Assembly: GCA_030673845.1 (NCBI GenBank)
Contig: JAUTCQ010000006.1
Coordinates: 1-64,000 of the forward strand
From: Verrucomicrobiota bacterium JB022
Lineage (GTDB): Bacteria > Verrucomicrobiota > Verrucomicrobiia > Opitutales > Oceanipulchritudinaceae
Direction: 5' to 3'
DNA: 64,000 nucleotides
Numbering within the stretch: position 1 is the first letter of the stretch; every line of letters begins with the position of its first letter. The position numbers and the translations under genes were made by a program. Below, piece after piece: positions 18,645-28,199 of this stretch. The notes under the pieces were generated by a model. That model was given only the letters and a program-made list of their open reading frames with translations. It made no database searches and was not told where the DNA came from.

Positions 18645-19154
18645 ATGAGCACCTCTCCCGCACAGACCCCCGTCAAGCCGGTCCCGGACTGGATGAACAC
18701 GATTACGCCGCACCTCACCTGTCGCAACGCGATGGATGCGATTGCGTTTTACGAAAAGGCTTTTGGCGCCAAGACCCTCCACGCGATGCAAATGCCCGAC
18801 GGCGCGCTGATGCATGCGATGCTGCAATTCGGCGATTCCCACATCATGATGAATGAGGAAAACGAGCAGTGGGGCTGCTTCAGTCCGCTTTCGCTCAAGG
18901 GCTCGCCGGTCACGATCCACCTACAGGTCGAAGACGTCGATGCCGCCTTCGCACGGGCGGTCGACGCGGGCTGCAAGGTGACGATGCCGCTGGCCGACAT
19001 GTTCTGGGGCGACCGCTACGGCACGGTGGAAGACCCGTTCGGCCACCGCTGGTCGCTCGCCTCGACCATTGCCGAGCTGACGCCGGAGGAGATGCAGGCG
19101 GCTGCGGCCGAAGCGATGAGCGGGGCTTGCTGCGGCGAAATGGCCAACCAGTAG
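18645..19154 (+). CDS. VOC/PhnB-like protein, copy 2
   Basis: A 169-residue sister of the upstream VOC protein. It has VPDWMNTITPHLTCRNAMDAI, ALMHAMLQFGDSHIMM, TIHLQVEDVDAAFARAVDAGC and DMFWGDRYGTVEDPFGHRW. Compared with copy 1 the ligand-facing residues differ (HLTC against FVMC; HIMMNEENEQWGCFSP against a different loop), so the pair may have split functions. The C-terminus ends MSGACCGEMANQ with a CC pair that copy 1 lacks. A clear terminator follows 25 bp after the stop. Confidence 0.88.
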   Translation: MSTSPAQTPVKPVPDWMNTITPHLTCRNAMDAIAFYEKAFGAKTLHAMQMPDGALMHAMLQFGDSHIMMNEENEQWGCFSPLSLKGSPVTIHLQVEDVDAAFARAVDAGCKVTMPLADMFWGDRYGTVEDPFGHRWSLASTIAELTPEEMQAAAAEAMSGACCGEMANQ

Positions 19155-19178
19155 GGCCAAGCAGATCTTGCTTTACCG

Positions 19179-19216
19179 ACTCCCCGGGCGCGCAGGATGT
19201 GGCGGGGAGTTTTTTT
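19179..19216 (+). terminator. Intrinsic terminator after the second VOC gene
   Basis: ACTCCCCG (19179-19186) pairs with CGGGGAGT (19203-19210) around a 16-nt loop and is followed by seven T residues. Confidence 0.75.
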
Positions 19217-19280
19217 GCGTTCAGGCCAGCGCAGCTTTTCCTTTCGCGTTGGGGCGGGGTGTGTTTAGGTTGGAGGTATC

Positions 19281-20558
19281 ATGCAGCGATCGACCGAGCT
19301 TTTTGAACGTGCGAAGAAGATCATCCCCGGCGGGGTCAACAGCCCCGTGCGTTCCTTCCGGAGCGTGGGCGGCGCGCCGTTCTTTACCGAGCGGGCGGCA
19401 GGGGCGAAGCTCTTCACGGCCGACGGCCAGGAGCTGATCGACTTTGTCTGCACCTGGGGCCCGGCTATCCACGGGCACAATTGCCGCCCGGTGCACGACG
19501 CCGTGGCCGATGCGCTGGACAAGGGCACGAGCTTCGGCACGCCCAACCCCTACGAGGTGGAGCTGGCCGAGCTGGTGGTCGAGTGGGTGCCGTCGGTCGA
19601 GATGGTGCGCATGGTCAACAGCGGCACCGAGGCCACGATGAGCGCGATTCGCCTCGCGCGAGGTTACACGGGTCGCACCAAGATCATCAAGTTCGCCGGT
19701 TGCTACCACGGCCACGTCGACAGCCTGCTGGTCAAGGCTGGCTCGGGTGCGCTTACGCTGGGCAACCCGGACAGCGCGGGCATCCCGGCCGATCTCGCGC
19801 GCCACACCATCGTACTGCCCTACAACGATACGGCGGCGCTCGATGCGGCTTTTGCCGAGCACGGCGACGACATCGCGGGCGTGATCGTGGAGTCCTACCC
19901 CGCCAACTGCGGCCTCATTCTGCCGGTAGAGGGCTACCTCCGACACCTGCGCGCCATTTGCGACCGCTACCGCAGCGTGCTGATCTTTGACGAAGTGATG
20001 ACCGGCTTCCGCCTCGCCAAGGGCGGCGTGCAGGAGCTCGAAGGCATCACGCCCGACCTGACCGCGATGGGCAAGGTGATCGGCGGCGGCCTCCCGGTGG
20101 GTGCGTTTGGCGGCAAGCGCGAGATCATGGAGATGCTGGCGCCGCTCGGCCCGGTTTATCAGGCAGGTACACTCTCCGGCAATCCGCTGGCGATGGCCGC
20201 CGGTATCGCCCAGCTACGCCTGCTGGAGGAGAAAGACCCTTACGCGATGCTCGATGCGATGGGCGGCAGCCTGGCGGATGTATTGCTCGCAGCGGCGAAG
20301 GAAAAGGGCATCCCGCTGCAGGTGCCGCAACGGGGCTCGATGTTTGCGCTCTTCTTTGCCGAGGAGCCCGTGCGCAACTTCGACGAGGCCGTCGCCAGCC
20401 GCACGGACTTGTTCAACAAGGTGTTCCGCTACGCGCTCGACCACGGGGTCTACCTGCCGCCGAGCGCCTACGAAACGTGCTTCCTCTGCACGGCTCACAC
20501 CCCGGAAATCCTCGACAAGGCCGCCGAAGTGCTGACGGCAGCCATCAAGGCGTTGTAG
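19281..20558 (+). CDS. hemL: Glutamate-1-semialdehyde 2,1-aminomutase
   Basis: A full-length (425 aa) PLP enzyme of the aminotransferase III fold that converts glutamate-1-semialdehyde to 5-aminolevulinate, the second step of the C5 tetrapyrrole pathway. Diagnostic blocks are [17 protein letters not shown] at the N-terminus, [50 protein letters not shown] with the PLP ring-stacking Asp, and the Schiff-base lysine in [18 protein letters not shown]. The C-terminal [15 protein letters not shown] block is also typical. Its own terminator is not seen; REP-like palindromes follow immediately. The annotation is secure. Confidence 0.97.
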   Translation: MQRSTELFERAKKIIPGGVNSPVRSFRSVGGAPFFTERAAGAKLFTADGQELIDFVCTWGPAIHGHNCRPVHDAVADALDKGTSFGTPNPYEVELAELVVEWVPSVEMVRMVNSGTEATMSAIRLARGYTGRTKIIKFAGCYHGHVDSLLVKAGSGALTLGNPDSAGIPADLARHTIVLPYNDTAALDAAFAEHGDDIAGVIVESYPANCGLILPVEGYLRHLRAICDRYRSVLIFDEVMTGFRLAKGGVQELEGITPDLTAMGKVIGGGLPVGAFGGKREIMEMLAPLGPVYQAGTLSGNPLAMAAGIAQLRLLEEKDPYAMLDAMGGSLADVLLAAAKEKGIPLQVPQRGSMFALFFAEEPVRNFDEAVASRTDLFNKVFRYALDHGVYLPPSAYETCFLCTAHTPEILDKAAEVLTAAIKAL

Positions 20559-20569
20559 GGGGGAGAGGG

Positions 20570-20680
20570 GTGGCACGCCCTCCGGGGTGCCTTGTGTATT
20601 CGGGGCCATCCGGTGGTAGTCGGTCCGCTGCGCGGCCCTCGACCACCGGCTATCGAGCTGGCAAACCTCCGGCTTGCCAT
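20570..20680 (+). repeat. REP-like three-hairpin element, variant type
   Basis: It has the same architecture as the REP units at 34.7-35.9 kb: a GC-rich hairpin (GCACGCCC...GGGGTGC), a central stem CCGGTGGT/ACCACCGG and a third hairpin GGCAAACC-TCC-GGCTTGCC. The central stem differs in sequence from other copies (CGGGGT/ACCCCG) but still pairs. A near-identical inverted copy is at 35810-35916. It starts 12 bp after the hemL stop. Confidence 0.75.
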
Positions 20681-20799
20681 GCAGCGGAGGATGGCGGACC
20701 GCCAACGCCGCACCTATTGAGCGAAGAATTGACGGCGCTTAACCTACGCAACGGAGTATAGAGATTGGGAGATCACCCCACCACCACCGCCGCGCCGCC

Positions 20800-20910
20800 C
20801 CAAGCCGGAGGCTTGGCAGCTCTTAGCCCGGGGTTGAGGTCCACCGGACCGACACCCCGGGTTTACGGAGCTCAACATGCACCCCGGAGCGGGTGCCACC
20901 ATTGAGTCGG
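20800..20910 (-). repeat. REP-like three-hairpin element, inverted copy
   Basis: Read on the minus strand it gives GCACCC...GGGTGC, then CCCGGGGT/ACCCCGGG with inner stem GGTCC-GGT-GGACC, then CCAAGCC-TCC-GGCTTGG. With the element at 20570 it forms an inverted pair between the convergent hemL and the gene at 20929. The segment 20681-20799 between them includes CTATACTCCGT-type sequence also found beside the RAYT gene. Confidence 0.75.
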
Positions 20911-20928
20911 TGAGAGTCTCCGTCGGGC

Positions 20929-21756
20929 TTAATTCTCGATATTCGAGAGGATGCCGTTGGCGTTGAAGTGGAAGGCGCGCTTGTTGAAGCGGCTGTACCA
21001 ATACATCCATTCGGGCGACTTGAGACTGGGGGTCTGGTGGGCGGGCGGATAGCCGCGGGCGTAGATCACCTGCTCCTTGGTCATGCCGGGGCGGGGGTCG
21101 CCCATCTGGATGGCCTGCTGGATTTCTTCGGGGAATTGGGAAAGGCTGGTCGGGCGGTCGGCGAGCATGAGCTGCGCATACTGGAGCACGGAGCGCTTCG
21201 AATATTTCTCCACGTTTTCGACCTCCACCGTCATGCCCGTTTCTTCGATCAACAGGTCAAAGCTGTCGTCGTCGATTTCGAGTAGTTGGACCTTGGTGTT
21301 GATCGGCACGAGGGCGCCGCGCCAGTAGTTGGTGGTGGGAAACTCGTCGCCTTCGTATTTGAAGGTGAAGCGGGTGTAGTAGGTCTCGCCAATCTTGGGG
21401 GTGATCTGGGGCGGGCCGAGGCGGTCGAGGTCTGCCGTCATACGCTGGGCAGAGCGGGCTTCGGCGGGGCGTGTTCTGGTGGGCGAGGGGATGGCGGCAG
21501 CGGGCCCGGCAGCGTTTTTCTGCTGCATCGCCTCGATCACGTTGGCCGAGACGCCGGCTTCGCGCAGGGCGATCAGTTCGTCGGCCTCGAGTTCAAAGTC
21601 GGCATCGCTTTGGCGGATCGCCGTGAGGATGGTTTCATCACTCAGGCCGGCCTTGCTGAGGGCGATAACCTTGTCGTTGGTCAGCGTTTCGGCCTGGGTG
21701 GCGACGGGAGCCACCGCAAGGCAGCCAATTAGCGTAAGCAAGAGACGGAGCTTCAT
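20929..21756 (-). CDS. Exported protein with BamE/OmlA-like C-terminal segment
   Basis: A 275-residue protein of unknown function. Residues 1-22 form a signal peptide (LLLTLIGCLAVAPVATQA). Next is LTNDKVIALSKAGLSDETILTAI, a short helical motif that recurs in many exported bacterial proteins, and an LREAGVSANVIEAM repeat of similar form. The middle domain (about 105-215) is beta-rich. Near the C-terminus PRPGMTKEQVIYARGYPP resembles the GMTxxQVxxxxGxP signature of BamE/OmlA lipoproteins, but no lipobox Cys is clear. It may be an envelope assembly or binding protein. The start at 21756 places the signal peptide correctly; the frame is open upstream to 21783. Confidence 0.8.
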   Translation of the reverse strand: MKLRLLLTLIGCLAVAPVATQAETLTNDKVIALSKAGLSDETILTAIRQSDADFELEADELIALREAGVSANVIEAMQQKNAAGPAAAIPSPTRTRPAEARSAQRMTADLDRLGPPQITPKIGETYYTRFTFKYEGDEFPTTNYWRGALVPINTKVQLLEIDDDSFDLLIEETGMTVEVENVEKYSKRSVLQYAQLMLADRPTSLSQFPEEIQQAIQMGDPRPGMTKEQVIYARGYPPAHQTPSLKSPEWMYWYSRFNKRAFHFNANGILSNIEN

Positions 21757-21841
21757 AGGCAATAAGGGTTTGCCTGCGAACAAAGCTGCTTTGCGGCCTG
21801 CTGCAACTGGCGGGGCCTACTTCAGGGGGTCGTTTGGGTGT

Positions 21842-22435
21842 TTAACCTCTGTCGCGTTCGAGTAATACCATCATGAGCAGGCTCAGCAGCACCCGGTATT
21901 CTTCCACGATGCCCAGCTCCTGCTTGCGCTGCAGCTCGAAAGAGCTTTCGAAGAAGGCGGGCTTCTTGATCATCTCGAAGAGCACCTGGTCTTCCTGCCC
22001 GGGGAGACGCACCTCGTAGGTGGGGTTGAACATGTAGCCGCTGAACATGCCGACGATGGGGATTTCGCCAAAAATGCCGTCGGCCATCTTCACCCATGGG
22101 TTTTTCTCGCGGATCTCGAAGATCACCTCTCCGTTGTCGCCCATGATCTCGTAGTGCGTGCGCCAGAGGGAGCGCATGCCGTGCCGCTTCATGCTGCCGA
22201 TTGCGTCGCCCGCTTCGTTGCGGAAGGTATAGGTGGCGCTGAAGTCGAGGATGCGGTCGGCCTTGATCGTATAGAGCCGCTTGCTGCGCGAGTCGTCGGT
22301 AAACACCTCGATCTCTTCCTTCATCTTGAAGGCTTTCTGGCGCACGTAGAGCAAAGGCGTGCCGGCGGCATCCGTGATCTGGATCTGCGGCGCAATCGCG
22401 ACGATCTTGAAGGAGAGAGACAGGGGGTATTGCAT
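21842..22435 (-). CDS. LURP-one-related/tubby-like fold protein
   Basis: A 197-residue protein matching the LOR (LURP-one-related, DUF567) pattern. LSFKIVAIAPQIQITDAAG, LLYVRQKAFKMKEEIEVF, KRLYTIKADRILDFSATYTF and EVIFEIREKNPWVKMADGIFG are successive strands of a 12-stranded barrel around a central helix. Bacterial members are intracellular, with no settled function; phospholipid scramblase relatives bind membranes or lipids. A run of hydrophobic residues near the C-terminus (VLLSLLMMVLL) could anchor it. It sits 85 bp upstream of the exported protein gene at 20929-21756 on the same strand. Confidence 0.8.
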   Translation of the reverse strand: MQYPLSLSFKIVAIAPQIQITDAAGTPLLYVRQKAFKMKEEIEVFTDDSRSKRLYTIKADRILDFSATYTFRNEAGDAIGSMKRHGMRSLWRTHYEIMGDNGEVIFEIREKNPWVKMADGIFGEIPIVGMFSGYMFNPTYEVRLPGQEDQVLFEMIKKPAFFESSFELQRKQELGIVEEYRVLLSLLMMVLLERDRG

Positions 22436-22562
22436 GGCGTCGCTCCGAGCCTGACGGATGCGATGCCGCAGGCAAGCCGGAATGGGAGAGGAAGTTGGGA
22501 GGCGCTTGGCGTGAGCGCTCTCCTCTTGCCAGTTCCTGGGCCGTGCCCTAAGACGTGGGGGT

Positions 22563-23753
22563 ATGGCCGAATCGAAACGGCATGATCCTCTGGAAAACGT
22601 GTTGGGCCGGATCGACGACCTCGATCAGGCGAGTCTGGGCATCCTGGTGAAGCGGTTGGCGCGCGAGCGGCGGCTGCTCAACAGCGTGTTCAATACCCTG
22701 CGCGAGGGGCTGCTGGTGATCGATGCCAGTGGGATCATCGAGTATGCCAACGCGAGCGCGTGCCAGATGCTGGGATTTCACCAGCGCGAGGTGGGCAAGC
22801 TGAGCCTCTGGAAGGCCGTGCCCGACCTCACACGCACCTTGCGCTTCGGCCCCGGCGGCCAGTTGCGGGAGGAAAACAACCTCACGCGCGAGTTGCAGCT
22901 CAACTACCCGGAGAAGCGCCTTGTGCGGCTCTACATCGTCAATTTTGAGGACGAGCTGGCAGCGGGCACTGCCGTGGCCCAATACGCGGTGATCCTCAGC
23001 GATGTGACGCAGGAAAAGACGCAGACGCAGCAGGAGATCGAGACCGCGCGCGTGCGCTCGATCATCCAGCTCTCGGCTGGCGTGGCGCACGAGCTGGGCA
23101 ACCCGCTCAATTCGCTCAACATCCACCTGCAGGTGATGAAGCGCCAGCTCGACAAGATGTCGCCCGACCGGGCGGTGGAGAAGCTGCAGCGCAGCCTGCA
23201 CATCTGCCAGGGAGAGGTGGAGCGGCTCGACGGCATCATCGCGCACTTCCTCCATGCGGTGCGCCCGCAGGCCCCGGACTTCTCGGAGTTGAACCTCGTG
23301 CGTGTGCTGGAGGAGAGCCTCGAAGTGATGGGGCCGGAGCTGGAGAGCGCGGGCATCAAGGTGGATGTGGAGCTGGGGGCGAAAGTGCCGTTGATCGACG
23401 GCGACCGCCAGCAGGTGAAGCAGGTGCTCTTCAACCTGCTCAAGAACGCGCGGCAGGCGATGAAGGATGGCGGCACGATCCGCATCTGGGCCAACAGCGA
23501 CGACGACTTCGTCTACCTGCAGGTGCTCGACGAGGGCGAGGGGATTGCGGATGAGGATTTGCCCAAGGTCTTCCAGCCATACTTCAGCACCAAGGCGGAA
23601 GGGCATGGGCTGGGCATGATGATTTGCGAGCGTATCATGCGCGACCACGGCGGCCAGATCGGCATCAACAGCCGGGTCGGGGTCGGGACGGCGGTGACGT
23701 TGCAGTTCCCGCAAAAGCACCGCCGCGTGCGCATGCTCGAAATGGGGAGCTGA
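22563..23753 (+). CDS. PAS-domain sensor histidine kinase, NtrB-like, cytoplasmic
   Basis: A 396-residue soluble histidine kinase. A helical lead is followed by a PAS domain (about 38-150; LREGLLVIDASGIIEYAN, CQMLGF). The dimerisation/phosphoacceptor motif is AHELGNPLNSL with His176. The ATPase domain has N-box NLLKNARQAM, DEGEGIADEDLPKVFQPYFST (G1/F) and GLGMMICERIM (G2). No transmembrane segment is visible, so it must read an internal signal. The HELGNPL form of the H-box is typical of kinases that partner with sigma-54 activators. The NtrC-like regulator at 29115 is the obvious candidate partner, although an AraC-TonB locus lies between them. Confidence 0.9.
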   Translation: MAESKRHDPLENVLGRIDDLDQASLGILVKRLARERRLLNSVFNTLREGLLVIDASGIIEYANASACQMLGFHQREVGKLSLWKAVPDLTRTLRFGPGGQLREENNLTRELQLNYPEKRLVRLYIVNFEDELAAGTAVAQYAVILSDVTQEKTQTQQEIETARVRSIIQLSAGVAHELGNPLNSLNIHLQVMKRQLDKMSPDRAVEKLQRSLHICQGEVERLDGIIAHFLHAVRPQAPDFSELNLVRVLEESLEVMGPELESAGIKVDVELGAKVPLIDGDRQQVKQVLFNLLKNARQAMKDGGTIRIWANSDDDFVYLQVLDEGEGIADEDLPKVFQPYFSTKAEGHGLGMMICERIMRDHGGQIGINSRVGVGTAVTLQFPQKHRRVRMLEMGS

Positions 23754-23762
23754 GCGTGCGCC

Positions 23763-24689
23763 TTATTTCACCGTGCGGGTGATGTTGCGCTTCCAGTGCA
23801 GAGGGGAAGAGCCGTAGACCTTCTTGAACTGGGTCGAGAGGTGAAAGGCGGAGCTGAAGCCTACCTCGCCCGCAATCTGGTCGAGCGTCAGATCGCTGGA
23901 GAGCAGGAGGCGGCACACGCGAGAGAGGCGCACGTGCAGCACGTATTGCCAGGGAGAGTAGCCGGTCAGCTTTTTGAACTCGCGGCGCATGTGGCTGTAG
24001 GCGAGGCCTAGCTGCTGGGCAAGCTCGGGCATGTTGAGGTCTTCGGCGTGGCGGTCGGTCAGGATCTGCTCGGCCTGCTCGATGGCGTCGGCCACACGGC
24101 TGCTGGCTTGGGTGCTGGGGCGGTCGGCCCAGGCTGCAAGGGCTTGCATGGCGAGGGCGGAGAGCTCGGGCGTGGAGCGCTGGAGGCTGCGGGTACGCTG
24201 GTGGATGGCGTCGAGCACCTGACCGAGGCGACCGGCCAGCACGCGGTGGCGCACGACGCGGTCGTGCGAGAGGCTGCCGGTTTGCAGGAGGTGGTTGACG
24301 AGGGGGCCGCGGATTTCGATCCAGCTTTCGTTCCAGCCGGTGTGCGGGTTGGGGCGGTAGCGGTGCCACACTTGCGGCAGCAGGAGGAAGGCGGAGCCGG
24401 CCGTCAGCTCGAAGGTGCCGTAGTGGCGGATCTCCAACTCGCCGGTGCCGCCGGTGACGAGCACGATCTGCAGCCCATCGAGGATGCGACCGCGTTCCCA
24501 GCTGAAGTGGTGCCCCTGCGGGTGAGGGGTCGGCGGGTAGGCTTGGCCGGGGGCGGTGTGGGCGCAACCGGCGGCGCTCAAGACGATGCCCCACTCGAAT
24601 AAGGGGGCGGGCGTCGAGAGGTAGGAATCGTAGTTGACGGGGTGGGGAGGCAAGGGAACGGGGGGTGAAGAGCGTCCCGAAATTTTCAC
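23763..24689 (-). CDS. AraC-family transcriptional regulator (cupin sensor)
   Basis: A 308-residue AraC regulator. The N-terminal cupin half has GRILDGLQIVLVTGGTGEL and LTAGSAFLLLPQVWHRYRP, a sugar-sensing arrangement. The C-terminal double helix-turn-helix has MPELAQQLGLAYSHMRREFK and LDQIAGEVGFSSAFHLSTQFKK. It should regulate uptake or use of a carbohydrate; the divergent TonB receptor is the likely target. The start is taken as a GTG at 24689 because no later Met fits the domain. That codon lies inside a 16-bp palindrome, which suggests autoregulation. It ends 10 bp from the histidine kinase stop on the opposite strand. Confidence 0.9.
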   Translation of the reverse strand: MKISGRSSPPVPLPPHPVNYDSYLSTPAPLFEWGIVLSAAGCAHTAPGQAYPPTPHPQGHHFSWERGRILDGLQIVLVTGGTGELEIRHYGTFELTAGSAFLLLPQVWHRYRPNPHTGWNESWIEIRGPLVNHLLQTGSLSHDRVVRHRVLAGRLGQVLDAIHQRTRSLQRSTPELSALAMQALAAWADRPSTQASSRVADAIEQAEQILTDRHAEDLNMPELAQQLGLAYSHMRREFKKLTGYSPWQYVLHVRLSRVCRLLLSSDLTLDQIAGEVGFSSAFHLSTQFKKVYGSSPLHWKRNITRTVK

Positions 24690-24698
24690 CTGTGAAAA
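24683..24698. promoter_or_regulatory. Perfect palindrome over the AraC start
   Basis: TTTTCAC-CT-GTGAAAA is a 7-bp perfect inverted repeat with a 2-bp centre and covers the GTG start of the AraC gene. On the minus strand a TTGACA hexamer lies just upstream. It is a candidate operator, by the AraC product itself or by another dimeric repressor. Confidence 0.4.
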
Positions 24699-25373
24699 GT
24701 CATTTTGTCAATTCCATGACGCCGCAGGTGGTAAAGCGATAGGTCAAGACCCCTAACATAGGCATGGAAGTGCCCTCTGCAGCGGGCCAGCTCAAAAGAA
24801 TCTGGGTTGGAAGAAAGTAGAAGTCAGGCGGTTATGTGCGTTTGCCTCTTATGGGGTTCAGGGAGCATAAACCTGGATCAGGCGAGGTGCAGTGTAGTTT
24901 TCCGTCTCCTGAAATAAGGTGAAATCCGTGGCGCGAGGTCATTTTATGTATGTCTTTGGTCAAACTGCAAATTCACAACTCGCCAGACATGCAGTAAGAT
25001 GTGGCCTGTTGTAACTCCTTCCGTGGTGGCACACCCCCCTTGGCCGCCATGTTTTCACCTTCGTCCTGGGCGAATCGCTGGCCGGCAAATACGTGCCTGC
25101 ATCGCCTTCTTCATATCCCCCCCATGCTTTCATCACCCCTCCTCCATGGCTGGAGCGTTCCAGCCTTGAGCGCTAGCTAGCGCCTGTATGCTCCCTGCGC
25201 GGGGCTCAGACGTAGCGAAAAATCCGCGACACATCGCCACCTGACAGGCCGCAGCCTGTACGCCCGATGCTGCCTTGCGGCGTGATTTCTCCGATCCTGC
25301 AACGGCTCGGAGCGTCCACCGGCTACGCCCTTTGCCCCGCTTTTCTCATGTGCAAACCTGTTTCCACTACCCT
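24699..25373. other. Non-coding region between AraC and TonB receptor genes
   Basis: About 675 bp without a convincing gene. It must hold the promoters of both divergent genes. I see a GCGCTAGCTAGCGC palindrome near 25174 and an A/T-rich part at 24905-25015. No tRNA fold or recognised riboswitch core was found. The TonB frame is open from 25275, but its first 33 codons look non-coding. Confidence 0.5.
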
Positions 25374-28034
25374 ATGCGTCCATTATCCACTCCTTTGACT
25401 GATCCTGCATCTTCCCGCCGTGCCTGGCTGCGCTTTGCCCGCGCCAGCACCCTTTCCCTCGCCCTGCTGGGCGCCTTGCCGCTGAGCGCGCAGGATGCCG
25501 TTTCCACCGCTGGCACCCCGCCCGAAGACGAGATCTTCGAGCTCGAAGCCTTCGAGATTTCGGGTCTGCGCCAGTCGCTTTATTCGGCCCAGTACCGCAA
25601 GCGCGAGTCGATTGAATTTGTCGACGCCATCGTGGCAGACGACATCGGCAAGCTGCCCGACACCAACGTGACCGAAGCCCTCCAGCGGGTCACCGGCATC
25701 CAGATTACCCGCGACCGGGGCGAGGGCTCCAGCGTGACGATTCGCGGCCTTTCGCAGGTGCAGACGACGATGAACGGTCGTGAGGCCTTTACCGCCGGTG
25801 GCGGACGCGGTCTTGACTTCCAGGACATGCCGTCGGAGCTCGTATCGGCAATCGAGGTGTTCAAGACGCCGTCGGCCAACATGATCGAAGGCGGCCTGGG
25901 CGGCACCGTCAACATCATCACCCACAAGCCGTTCGACTTTGAAGACTTCACCGCCTCGGCCACGGTCAAGGGCCACTACGGCGAGATGATCGACGAGATT
26001 TCGCCGCAAGTCACCGGCCTCGTCAGCGACCGCTGGAAGGTGGGCAAGGGCGAGATGGGCGCGCTGATCAACTACTCGTATCAGGAGCGCGAATACCGGA
26101 GCGATTTGATGGACCCGGGCAACCCGACCCCGCGCACGGACTTGATCGACGGCGAAACTGTTTACATCTCCAACGGTGTTTTTGAGCCAGTGACGGGGGG
26201 CAAGCGCACGCGCAAGGGCCTCCATGCCGCCTTGCAGTGGCGCCCCAACGACGAGCTGGAGTTTTACGGCGAATACAGCTTTACTGATTTTACCACGCAG
26301 GAGCAGACGCACGGCCTCTCGATGGCCCTGTCCGATCAGCCGGTCGCGGGCTCGGTGGAGCTATTCCCCGGCACACAGGATGTGCGCCGCGCTTCGTTTG
26401 AGAATACGGGCTTCACGGTCCTCAGCTTCCTGCGCCCGACAAAGAGCGAGTCGTCGCAATTCGCAGTGGGCGGCTCCTGGCGGCACGACCGCTGGACGAT
26501 CAAGGGCGACCTCAGCTACACCGAGGCCGTCAGCCAGTTGATCTTCAACGGTGTCTTCCTCAATGGGCAGGTCGACCAATACACAATGGATGTGGGCGGA
26601 GACGTTGCTTCCACGATGGTTACAGGCACCGACCTGCTCGACCCGAGCATTTATCAAGTCAGGACGCTCAGCTATACGCAGCAGAACCACCGGGGCGACC
26701 AGATCGCCGGTTCTCTGGATGCCACTTATGAAATTGGCAGCGGTTTTTGGGATAGTGTTGAGTTTGGTGCGCGTTATGCCGCCCGCCGAGCCGACAATCG
26801 CGATGGCACGCTGTCGCGTAACCAAGATATCGCATTGCCGGGCGCGGACAACACCAGCCTGCTCCGCGAACACCCTTGGGGCGATTTCTTCCCGGACGAC
26901 CGGGACATCCCGATGCTGCGCAACTACGTGGTGGCCGACCTCTCCAAAGTGCAGGGCGGCTACCGCAACTGGGACCAGTTTGGCGTGTCCAACGCCGCAC
27001 CCAACCTTCGCCCGCTCTCGGTCTGGGAAATGCAGGAAGACACCACCGCCGGGTATGCGATGCTCAACTACCGCAAAGACAGCGGCTTGAAGTTCGACGG
27101 CAACATCGGCGCCCGGGTGGTCGGCACCAGCCATAAGGTTTCCGGCTTCCGCCCGATCCCGGAAACGGGAGAGAGTGTGCCACTCGACCGAAGCACGGAC
27201 TACGTGGACTTCTTGCCGAGCCTCAACGCCCGCCTTCATCTGGCCGACGACCTGTTCCTGCGCATGGCTGCCTCCAAAACGATTACGCGGCCCCGCTTCA
27301 GCCAGCTCTCGCCTTCGTTGACGCTCCTTCGTAACACTACTAACCCGGCCCAGAATCAGGGTTCGGCGGGCAATCCGGAGCTGGACCCCATGCGCTCCGA
27401 CAGCTTGGATATCTCACTCGAAAAGTATTTCAGCGGCACGACTTCCGTCTACCTCGCAGGCTTTTACAAGGAGGTGGAAGGCTTCCCGACCTCGGTCGTC
27501 GCTACGGAAACACACGAGGGCGAGCAGTATCAGATCAGCCGTCCGCAGAACATGGGCAAGGCCACGATCAAGGGCATCGAGGTCGGTTACCAGCAATTCT
27601 TCGACTTCCTGCCGGGCTGGCTGAGCGGCTTTGGTATCCAGGCCAACTACACCTATGTAGACAGCGAGAGCGACAGCAGCGTCACGGGCCTGACGACGCC
27701 GCTCGATTCCCTCTCCGAGCACAGCTACAATATCGTGGGCATGTATGAGAACGATAAGTTCTCCGCCCGTATCGCCTACAACTGGCGCGACTCGTTCTTC
27801 AGCGGCACGCAGAACATCGTTGGCCTCGAAAGGCCGGTGCCGATCTACTGGGAGTCTTACGGCTGGCTCGACGCTTCCGTCAGCTACGACGTGACGGAAA
27901 ATGCCACGCTCTCCCTCCAGGGCACCAATCTGCTCAATACGATGCGTGAGGCCTACTTTGGCCAGGAGACTCGCCGCCACCAGTACACGATCGACGACGT
28001 GCAGGTGATCATGGCGTTGACCATTCGGATCTAG
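25374..28034 (+). CDS. TonB-dependent outer-membrane receptor (TIGR01782-like)
   Basis: An 886-residue TonB-dependent transporter. A signal peptide ends near LGALPLSAQ. EDEIFELEAFEISG is a TonB-box-like region, followed by the plug (DDIGKLPDTNVTEALQRV, TIRGL, LGGTVNIIT) and a long 22-strand beta barrel with typical alternating aromatic strands. The plug sequence matches the large Caulobacter/Xanthomonas subfamily linked to oligosaccharide uptake. The C-terminal residue is Ile rather than the usual Phe (ALTIRI). No SusD-like partner is present, as is usual outside Bacteroidetes. The AraC regulator upstream and the strong terminator downstream make it an independent unit. The substrate is unknown. 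Confidence 0.95.
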   Translation: MRPLSTPLTDPASSRRAWLRFARASTLSLALLGALPLSAQDAVSTAGTPPEDEIFELEAFEISGLRQSLYSAQYRKRESIEFVDAIVADDIGKLPDTNVTEALQRVTGIQITRDRGEGSSVTIRGLSQVQTTMNGREAFTAGGGRGLDFQDMPSELVSAIEVFKTPSANMIEGGLGGTVNIITHKPFDFEDFTASATVKGHYGEMIDEISPQVTGLVSDRWKVGKGEMGALINYSYQEREYRSDLMDPGNPTPRTDLIDGETVYISNGVFEPVTGGKRTRKGLHAALQWRPNDELEFYGEYSFTDFTTQEQTHGLSMALSDQPVAGSVELFPGTQDVRRASFENTGFTVLSFLRPTKSESSQFAVGGSWRHDRWTIKGDLSYTEAVSQLIFNGVFLNGQVDQYTMDVGGDVASTMVTGTDLLDPSIYQVRTLSYTQQNHRGDQIAGSLDATYEIGSGFWDSVEFGARYAARRADNRDGTLSRNQDIALPGADNTSLLREHPWGDFFPDDRDIPMLRNYVVADLSKVQGGYRNWDQFGVSNAAPNLRPLSVWEMQEDTTAGYAMLNYRKDSGLKFDGNIGARVVGTSHKVSGFRPIPETGESVPLDRSTDYVDFLPSLNARLHLADDLFLRMAASKTITRPRFSQLSPSLTLLRNTTNPAQNQGSAGNPELDPMRSDSLDISLEKYFSGTTSVYLAGFYKEVEGFPTSVVATETHEGEQYQISRPQNMGKATIKGIEVGYQQFFDFLPGWLSGFGIQANYTYVDSESDSSVTGLTTPLDSLSEHSYNIVGMYENDKFSARIAYNWRDSFFSGTQNIVGLERPVPIYWESYGWLDASVSYDVTENATLSLQGTNLLNTMREAYFGQETRRHQYTIDDVQVIMALTIRI

Positions 28035-28042
28035 ATCTTGCG

Positions 28043-28082
28043 CGGGCCTCGCCGAGTCATATCCGGCGGGGCCCGTTTTTTT
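28043..28082 (+). terminator. Intrinsic terminator of the TonB receptor gene
   Basis: A 12-bp stem CGGGCCTCGCCG/CGGCGGGGCCCG with one G-T pair encloses a 9-nt loop and is followed by seven T residues. Confidence 0.88.
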
Positions 28083-28199
28083 GTGCTTGGGGTATCTCCC
28101 CAGACAGCAGGCCGAAACAGGTCAAGAGCGCTTCCCCCGATGCCCTAACGAGGGTTTGGCGCTTGCGAAGGGGGAGCTTTGGGCGATGGTACGGGGCTT

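Noticed and set aside
24699-25373. Cobalamin riboswitch upstream of the TonB receptor
   Set aside because: No B12-box-like sequence or conserved core found.
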